Assembly (NCBI GenBank): GCA_017608995.1
Contig: JAFCEU010000004.1
Coordinates: 1 to 28,739, forward strand
Length of the DNA stretch: 28,739 nt
Source: Candidatus Iainarchaeum sp.
Lineage (GTDB): Archaea; Iainarchaeota; Iainarchaeia; Iainarchaeales; DTGL01
Reading direction: 5' to 3'
The notes under the pieces are model-generated. The model was not told the origin of the DNA, did no database searches, and saw nothing but the letters and a program-made list of their open reading frames with translations. Of the stretch, positions 24,163-28,739 are shown one piece after another. Made by a program: the position numbers and the translations under genes. The stretch's first letter is position 1; each line of letters begins with the position of its first letter.

Positions 24163-25063
24163 AGCTTATTTTTAGCCCATCTATTGTTCTTTCAATTGCT
24201 TCCTTTGTGCTCACTTTTGGTTTCCATCCAAGCTTCTTTATTTTTTCAATACTATAATGTCTGTTCCGCACCAGCCTTTCAACATGCTCCGGTGTTACTA
24301 TCGGTTTTGAAGAAAAGGTTATGTATAAGTAAGCTATGAGCTTACCTAACCAAACAGGAATTTTCCTCGCCTTTGGTTCAAGCCCCAAGCTCTTTTTTAT
24401 TTCAAGCACGAGCTGCTCTAAGCTGAGAACGTCGTTAGCGGCAACGTTTAGAGTTTCGCTCGCTGTATTTTCATGTTCCAAGCAAAAGATTATCGCATCA
24501 ACAACATCGCTAACATAAACCAAATGCCATTTATTCTTTCCGCTGCCTATTAATGGAAAACCCTTTTTTATCTGTTTTATAATCTTGCGCCAGTATTCAT
24601 TGGGGCCCAAGACAATCGCAGGCCTTAGAATTGTGATGTGAATAAGCTCCTGATAAGATTCAACTATTTCCTCAGCTCTTGCCTTGCTTTTTTCATACTT
24701 CGTTACCGGACTTTTTTCTGTGTTTTCGTCAGCAATTCCTTTTACGTTCCCGTAGACGCCTGCTGTACTCAAAAAGATGAAGCGTTCAACCCTATTTTCT
24801 GAGCTAGCTTTTATTATATTTTCAGTTCCCTCAACATTCACTTTCCACAACGCTTTGGAATGCTCATCAAGTATTGCTGCACAGTGCACAACCGCAAAAC
24901 AATTTCTGCTAGCGTTTCTACAATCTTCATAGCTCAGCAGATCATTTCCATTCTTTACATCAAATTCAACAATATTGTAGCCCTTTCTTCGCAAAGCTTC
25001 AACCAGTCGCTTTCCAATAAAACCGGAGCTTCCAGTAACAAGCACGCTCTTTCGCATACGCAT
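24152..25063 (-). CDS. NAD-dependent epimerase/dehydratase (extended SDR)
   Basis: 303 aa. N-terminal Rossmann motif VLVTGSSGFIGKRLVEAL, then VVHCAAI, active-site region FLSTAGVYG (Ser/Thr) and YEKSK (Y-x3-K catalytic pair), RPAIVLGP, and VYVSDVVDAI. The fold and order are those of NDP-sugar epimerases/dehydratases and 3-beta-HSD-like enzymes; substrate unknown. The region around residue 240 (WLGKLIAYLYITFSS) is hydrophobic and could dock to a membrane. ATG 25063 and ATG 25057 are both possible. It is divergent from the hepT module. Confidence 0.88.
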   Translation of the reverse strand: MRMRKSVLVTGSSGFIGKRLVEALRRKGYNIVEFDVKNGNDLLSYEDCRNASRNCFAVVHCAAILDEHSKALWKVNVEGTENIIKASSENRVERFIFLSTAGVYGNVKGIADENTEKSPVTKYEKSKARAEEIVESYQELIHITILRPAIVLGPNEYWRKIIKQIKKGFPLIGSGKNKWHLVYVSDVVDAIIFCLEHENTASETLNVAANDVLSLEQLVLEIKKSLGLEPKARKIPVWLGKLIAYLYITFSSKPIVTPEHVERLVRNRHYSIEKIKKLGWKPKVSTKEAIERTIDGLKISFNK

Positions 25064-25119
25064 TATAATTCACAAAAAGTGTTAATAAGGATTTGCTATC
25101 GCCAAAAATATAAATTATT

Positions 25120-25137
25120 TAGCGCCAATTAAAAACC
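25120..25137 (+). repeat. 18-bp direct repeat, left copy (promoter-like)
   Basis: TAGCGCCAATTAAAAACC, identical to the copy at 25968-25985. The core CAATTAAAAA resembles a TATA element. It lies 33 bases before the hepT ATG. Together the two copies enclose exactly the hepT-mntA pair. Confidence 0.85.
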
Positions 25138-25170
25138 ACTTTAAACACTTCTATTTAAGATTTACATATA

Positions 25171-25602
25171 ATGGAAAAAGAAAGACTTAAGCGGTACTTA
25201 GCAAAGCTCGGATTAGCAGAAGAAAGGCTCAACGATATTGAGGAATGGGCAAAAGGGCTAACCCCTAGGCAGTTCGTAGAAGATAAAAAGACAAGGTTAG
25301 CTACTTACAAGGCGTTCCAGGAAGTGGTGGAAGCCTGTGCGGACATTTGTGCAATGATGCTTAAGGATTCAAAGCTTCTTGTCAATGATGATTATACGAA
25401 TATAGAAAAACTTGCCGAGAAGAGGATGATAACTCGTTCAATTGCAGATAGCCTGAAAGAGGCCAATGGTTTGCGGAACAGGCTGATCCATGAATATAAT
25501 GGTTTGAGCACGAGCATAGCATTCGAATCAATAATATCCTTAATCCCAAAGCTCAGAGAATTTTGTAAAGGTGTTAAAGATTGGTTAAGCTATCAGAACT
25601 AA
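25171..25602 (+). CDS. hepT: HepT-like HEPN ribonuclease toxin
   Basis: 143 aa, all helical, DUF86/HepT family. The HEPN motif R-x4-H-x-Y is present as R102, H107, Y109 in RNRLIHEY. HepT proteins are RNases that are silenced by the partner nucleotidyltransferase, which AMPylates the motif tyrosine. The order toxin first, antitoxin second with overlapping ends is the family norm: the partner starts 22 bases before this stop. The start lacks a Shine-Dalgarno sequence, so leaderless translation is likely. Confidence 0.88.
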   Translation: MEKERLKRYLAKLGLAEERLNDIEEWAKGLTPRQFVEDKKTRLATYKAFQEVVEACADICAMMLKDSKLLVNDDYTNIEKLAEKRMITRSIADSLKEANGLRNRLIHEYNGLSTSIAFESIISLIPKLREFCKGVKDWLSYQN

Positions 25603-25970
25603 GAAAAGAATTCAGCGTACTTGAGGGAGATGAGCGCATATTTGCGGTGCTGCTCTTTGGTTCGCATATAGGGGGAAGGACACATAAGAAAAGCGATTTA
25701 GATATCTGCGTTGTTGCTCCAAATTCAGACCCAAAAGAAGTAATGCAAAGCATTTTTAGGAAAGTTAATTTATCCAAGAAAAATTACGATGTCTACGTTT
25801 TTGAAGAACTCCCTCTCTATTTAAAAATGGAAATTATCACTAAGCACAAAGTGGTTTTTGCTCGTGACAAATACAAGCTCTATGAATATTTTTATCTTTA
25901 TAGAAAGCTCTGGGCAGATCAAAAGCACAGAAATGAATTAAAAAAAGCAGAGCTTAGTGCAATGCTCTAG
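25581..25970 (+). CDS. mntA: MntA-like minimal nucleotidyltransferase antitoxin
   Basis: 129 aa. The nucleotidyltransferase motif G-S-x10-D-x-D is complete: G27-S28, D39, D41 in LFGSHIGGRTHKKSDLDI, and a third Asp at D70 (NYDVYVFEEL). MntA attaches AMP to the HepT tyrosine and thereby neutralises the toxin. TTG 25581 is the likely start, with GGTG upstream; it overlaps hepT in another frame, which ties the two translations together. The stop TAG (25968-25970) is also the first three bases of the right 18-bp repeat. Confidence 0.88.
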   Translation: MVKLSELRKEFSVLEGDERIFAVLLFGSHIGGRTHKKSDLDICVVAPNSDPKEVMQSIFRKVNLSKKNYDVYVFEELPLYLKMEIITKHKVVFARDKYKLYEYFYLYRKLWADQKHRNELKKAELSAML

Positions 25971-25985
25971 CGCCAATTAAAAACC
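25968..25985 (+). repeat. 18-bp direct repeat, right copy (promoter-like, before rtcA)
   Basis: TAGCGCCAATTAAAAACC. It contains the mntA stop codon and a TATA-like CAATTAAAAA about 30 bases before the rtcA ATG, the right spacing for a leaderless archaeal promoter. Confidence 0.85.
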
Positions 25986-26005
25986 CTTCTTTGCTAATTC
26001 TTTTT

Positions 26006-27046
26006 ATGCTTGCAATTGATGGTTCCGCGGGCGAAGGCGGCGGGCAGATAATAAGAACTTCGCTAGCTCTAGCTGCTCTTACAGGAAAAGAAATACACAT
26101 TACCAATATTCGAGCTAAGCGCCCAAAGCCTGGTTTAAGGCCTCAGCACCTAACAGCAGTAAAAACACTGGCAAAGATATGCAACGCTAAGCTAAAAGGT
26201 GCTTTTGTTGGAAGCAAAGAGCTTGTTTTTGAGCCAGGCAAAATAGAAGATGCAAGCTTAGTTGCAAATATTGGAACAGCAGGCAGCATCTCATTACTTC
26301 TGCAGCAGGTATTGCCTGTTTCTTTAGCATGCAATTTAAAGCTCCGCGTATTTGGCGGCACAGACGTTAGCTTCGCTCCACCAATAAATTATATTCAAAA
26401 GGTTACTTTCCACTACCTCAGGAAAATGCATGCAGAGCTAGCGTTGAATATTCTTGCTCGAGGTTATTATCCAAAAGGCCAGGGTTGCGTTACCTTCGAA
26501 TCAAGGCAATGCTTGCCTCTAAAACCAATACGCTTTACCTCGCTTGGCTCACTACAGAAAATAGAATGCTATGCTCATTGCTCAGGGATGCCTGCAAAGG
26601 TAGCCAAAGATTCTGCAGTGGTTGCAAAAAATACGCTTAAAGATTTGCTCGGCTCTTTTGAATGGGTTGAGCATATTGAAGCAAGCCCTGAGCGAAAGCA
26701 AACTATTGGCTTTGGAGTTGACCTTTTTGCAAAGTACAGCAACTGCATTCTCGGCGCGAACTCTTTGGGTTTAGCAGGCTCAAAACCAGAGAATATTGGT
26801 GAGAAAGCAGCAAAAGCCCTATTTGAGGAAATCTCGTTTTTAGCTCCGCTGGACTCTCATTGCATCGATCAGCTCATTCCATTTATGGCTTTAGCAAACG
26901 GTAAAAGCATAATAGAAGGCAAACTAACTAAGCATGCAATAACAAACATAATGGTTACTGAAAAACTGCTCGGAGTTGAATTTAAAGTAGACACTAAAGA
27001 GCAAAGAGCGCGCATAAGTGTTGATGGGATAGCTTTCACTATTTAG
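26006..27046 (+). CDS. rtcA: RNA 3'-terminal phosphate cyclase
   Basis: Converts RNA 3'-phosphate ends to 2',3'-cyclic phosphates using ATP. 346 aa. Family motifs: LAIDGSAGEGGGQIIRTSLA at the N terminus, then RAKRPKPGLRPQHLTAVK, GTDVSFAPPINYIQ and ARGYYPKGQG. Near the end HCIDQLIPFMALA contains the nucleotidyl-accepting His. ATG 26006 is preferred over an ATG at 25991 because it directly precedes the conserved block and lies about 30 nt from the TATA-like repeat. It belongs to RNA repair or end-processing; tRNA exon joining in archaea is done by another enzyme (RtcB). Confidence 0.93.
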   Translation: MLAIDGSAGEGGGQIIRTSLALAALTGKEIHITNIRAKRPKPGLRPQHLTAVKTLAKICNAKLKGAFVGSKELVFEPGKIEDASLVANIGTAGSISLLLQQVLPVSLACNLKLRVFGGTDVSFAPPINYIQKVTFHYLRKMHAELALNILARGYYPKGQGCVTFESRQCLPLKPIRFTSLGSLQKIECYAHCSGMPAKVAKDSAVVAKNTLKDLLGSFEWVEHIEASPERKQTIGFGVDLFAKYSNCILGANSLGLAGSKPENIGEKAAKALFEEISFLAPLDSHCIDQLIPFMALANGKSIIEGKLTKHAITNIMVTEKLLGVEFKVDTKEQRARISVDGIAFTI

Positions 27047-27077
27047 TTAAAATCAGTTAATAACACCTTCTTTTTCA

Positions 27078-27101
27078 CTTTTTCACAAATCTTTGAAAAA
27101 G
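27078..27101 (+). terminator. inverted repeat after rtcA, terminator candidate
   Basis: CTTTTTCA-caaatctt-TGAAAAAG, 8-bp arms and 8-base loop, 32 bases after the rtcA stop within a T-rich stretch (27067-27083). Such T-rich tracts end archaeal transcripts; the hairpin may be incidental. Confidence 0.35.
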
Positions 27102-27174
27102 CACCTTTTCTGCCTCTACGATAATTTTTTAATAATGTTTTGTATATATTGATACGATTTTAAGGGGTGTTTTT

Positions 27175-28739
27175 ATGGTCGCTTTTTTGAACCCAAAAAA
27201 AGAGAACAATAATATTAGTGCTTTAAATAAACTCGAACAGAAGCTTACAGAATTTAAATCAAAGATTGCTGAACAAGGAATTGAAAATGAAGAGCTCAAC
27301 AATTTCATTAGTCAATTGGAATCCGAGCTGAGCAATATTAAGAAAGGCACTAATAACACTTCAATGGAAAGAGCAGAGTCTTTAGTTCAAAATATTGAAC
27401 AAAAGCTTTCAGAACTAACAAACGAAGATGCTTTGGAAGAATTACGCTCAAAGATAAGGAAGCCTGCTGAATCAGCAGAGGAAACTAAGTCAGAAGCAGA
27501 ATTGCAAGAGCCAGAGGTAAGTGAAGTTAAGGCAGAACCAAAGCCACAAGAAGCCGAGCAAGCAGAGCCTGAACAACCGCAAGTTCTAGGGCAAGAATTG
27601 CCAGAGCCAGCACAAACTCCAACTGAGCAAGAGCCAGCAGAATCTTTAGAAGCTGAACTGGAAGCTCAAGCTACTGAGCCAGAGCCCACTAAAGAGCAAA
27701 CCGAAGCTGAAAATCTCACCATAAAACCAGAATTCAATAAAGAAAAACTTGAAGAGCTTTTCAACGAATCAGTAACTCTCATTCTCCAAGCGCAACTTGA
27801 TTCTGGCGGCATATTGACCACCGTAAGTGAAGAGCCTTTACATTATATTTATCCAAGAAACCATTTGTTAGCAACTTTGGGCCTTATATATGCAGGGAAA
27901 TTTGAAGAAGCTAAAAAGGCTTTAGAGTTCGCTTTCCGCGGCCAAAATAAAAGAACAGGTGCTTTGCCCCAGCGCTGGGATCGCAATGGAAACGACGCAA
28001 GCTACAGAAAAGTTGAAGTAGACTGCACCGCTTTATTCTTATACACATTTGCTGAATATGTGATTAAAAGCGCAGACTATGAGTTTGCTGAACGCTACTG
28101 GGAACGCATAGAAAAAGCAGTGGATTTCATAAATTCAAAGATAGTTCCTGGCAAAAACCTTGTACTTACACCAAATTCCATACATGAGTATGCACCAATC
28201 GACTATGGTTACGAAATTTGGTGTAATGCATTGTGCTGCGCAGCTTTCCGCGAACTAAGCAGCATCGCAGAAAAGATTCGCTTACAGTATGCGCCTTTGG
28301 ATAAAGAAAACCTTGTAAAAGAGGCAATAATGTCTTATATGTGGAATTCACGCATAAAAAGCTTTATCAAAACAATAAAGGTTGAAGATGCTGTCGGTGT
28401 AATTTTAGGTCCTGACGCCTCTGTGCTGGCGCTTTCGTTCTTCAATGTCTTCAATGACGCTGATGAAAGAATCAAGAGCACCGTTGCCTTCCTAGAAGAG
28501 AATCTTAGATACAAAGAGCTTGATGGTCTGCAGGATTATCCGGAGCAGTATGGCAGGGAATACACAGGCTTGGGTGCCAATCCATTCTTCACTTTGCTGC
28601 TTGCTGACCATTACGTTTGTTTAGGCGATCGCAGCAAAGCAGAGAAATATTTGCGCTGGGTCTTAAGTGTAGCAACCGAAAAGAAATTGCCAAAGTATGT
28701 TGCTACAAAGGAAGACTTTGAAGCGCTAGTTTCAGACCT
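27175..28739 (+). CDS. six-hairpin glucosidase-like (GH15/glucoamylase-related) protein, partial at window end
   Basis: Open from ATG 27175 to the end of the window (521 residues, continuing). Three parts: residues 15-95 form predicted coiled coils (LNKLEQKLTEFKSKIAEQGI). About 100-185 is a low-complexity stretch of Glu, Pro, Gln and Ala (EPAQTPTEQEPAES), likely disordered. From about 190 it is an (alpha/alpha)6 toroid as in glucoamylases: YIYPRNHLLATLGLIYAGKF, GALPQRWDRNG, VDCTALFLYTFAEYV, then NSIHEYAPIDYGYEIWCNAL, ALSFFNVFNDADERI. Such proteins are GH15 enzymes or relatives. No signal peptide, so it probably acts in the cytoplasm on glycogen-derived oligosaccharides. GGGGTG lies 6 nt before the start. 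Catalytic acids are not certain because the C-terminal part is missing. Confidence 0.75.
   Translation, partial: MVAFLNPKKENNNISALNKLEQKLTEFKSKIAEQGIENEELNNFISQLESELSNIKKGTNNTSMERAESLVQNIEQKLSELTNEDALEELRSKIRKPAESAEETKSEAELQEPEVSEVKAEPKPQEAEQAEPEQPQVLGQELPEPAQTPTEQEPAESLEAELEAQATEPEPTKEQTEAENLTIKPEFNKEKLEELFNESVTLILQAQLDSGGILTTVSEEPLHYIYPRNHLLATLGLIYAGKFEEAKKALEFAFRGQNKRTGALPQRWDRNGNDASYRKVEVDCTALFLYTFAEYVIKSADYEFAERYWERIEKAVDFINSKIVPGKNLVLTPNSIHEYAPIDYGYEIWCNALCCAAFRELSSIAEKIRLQYAPLDKENLVKEAIMSYMWNSRIKSFIKTIKVEDAVGVILGPDASVLALSFFNVFNDADERIKSTVAFLEENLRYKELDGLQDYPEQYGREYTGLGANPFFTLLLADHYVCLGDRSKAEKYLRWVLSVATEKKLPKYVATKEDFEALVSD

Noticed and set aside
1..28739. CRISPR array or transposase-based element
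   Set aside because: No regularly spaced repeats and no transposase frame were seen; the mobile features are inteins, an endonuclease relic and the repeat-bounded toxin-antitoxin cassette.

Overview
This window comes from an archaeal chromosome. The evidence is consistent: a tRNA-initiator with an A1-U72 pair, a 7S-type SRP RNA, transcription factor TFE, RadA and RPA, the archaeal tRNA methylase Trm56, geranylgeranylglyceryl phosphate synthase, archaeal-type triosephosphate isomerase, XerA, two inteins, and TATA boxes about 25-30 nt before starts. Gene spacing is tight and overlaps are common. Several starts carry GGTGA about 4 nt before the start codon. The gene set and compactness would fit a small-genome (DPANN-like) euryarchaeal lineage, but I cannot fix the phylum from this window.

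Layout. 1-4273: glycogen/alpha-glucan block (3' end of a GH57 amylase, GT3-type glycogen synthase, glycogen debranching enzyme). 4334-5602: XerA recombinase and a small PRC-barrel protein. 5786-6841: an unrecognised protein and a winged-helix protein with a palindrome in front of it. 6842-7198: no gene seen. 7199-8510: initiator tRNA, then trm56 and tfe overlapping on the minus strand. 8596-9876: seryl-tRNA synthetase. 9947-10526: decayed LAGLIDADG endonuclease gene. 10573-12361: an interrupted tRNA gene, class II lysyl-tRNA synthetase, tRNA-Phe. 12363-15000: KaiC-like ATPase and a long Rel/SpoT-type (p)ppGpp enzyme. 15104-16896: tpiA and a CBS-domain protein with a possible ribosome-hibernation tail. 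16904-17175: SRP RNA. 17230-22677: radA split by two inteins and broken near its C terminus, then rpa. 22736-25063: metallo-beta-lactamase, GGGP synthase, sugar-nucleotide-type epimerase. 25120-25985: HepT/MntA toxin-antitoxin pair bounded by an 18-bp direct repeat. 26006-27046: rtcA. 27175-end: a partial six-hairpin (GH15-like) glucosidase with a Glu/Pro-rich N-terminal region.

How the genes fit together. The two window ends suggest that storage polysaccharide is made and degraded inside the cell. The middle is mostly translation, tRNA maturation, recombination and core carbon/lipid metabolism. Three features point to stress or growth control: a Rel enzyme whose hydrolase residues are substituted, a CBS/RaiA-like fusion, and a toxin-antitoxin cassette placed at a promoter. 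Mobile-intron biology is prominent: two inteins in radA, one dead homing endonuclease, and one tRNA with an intron or insertion that does not fold in the canonical way.
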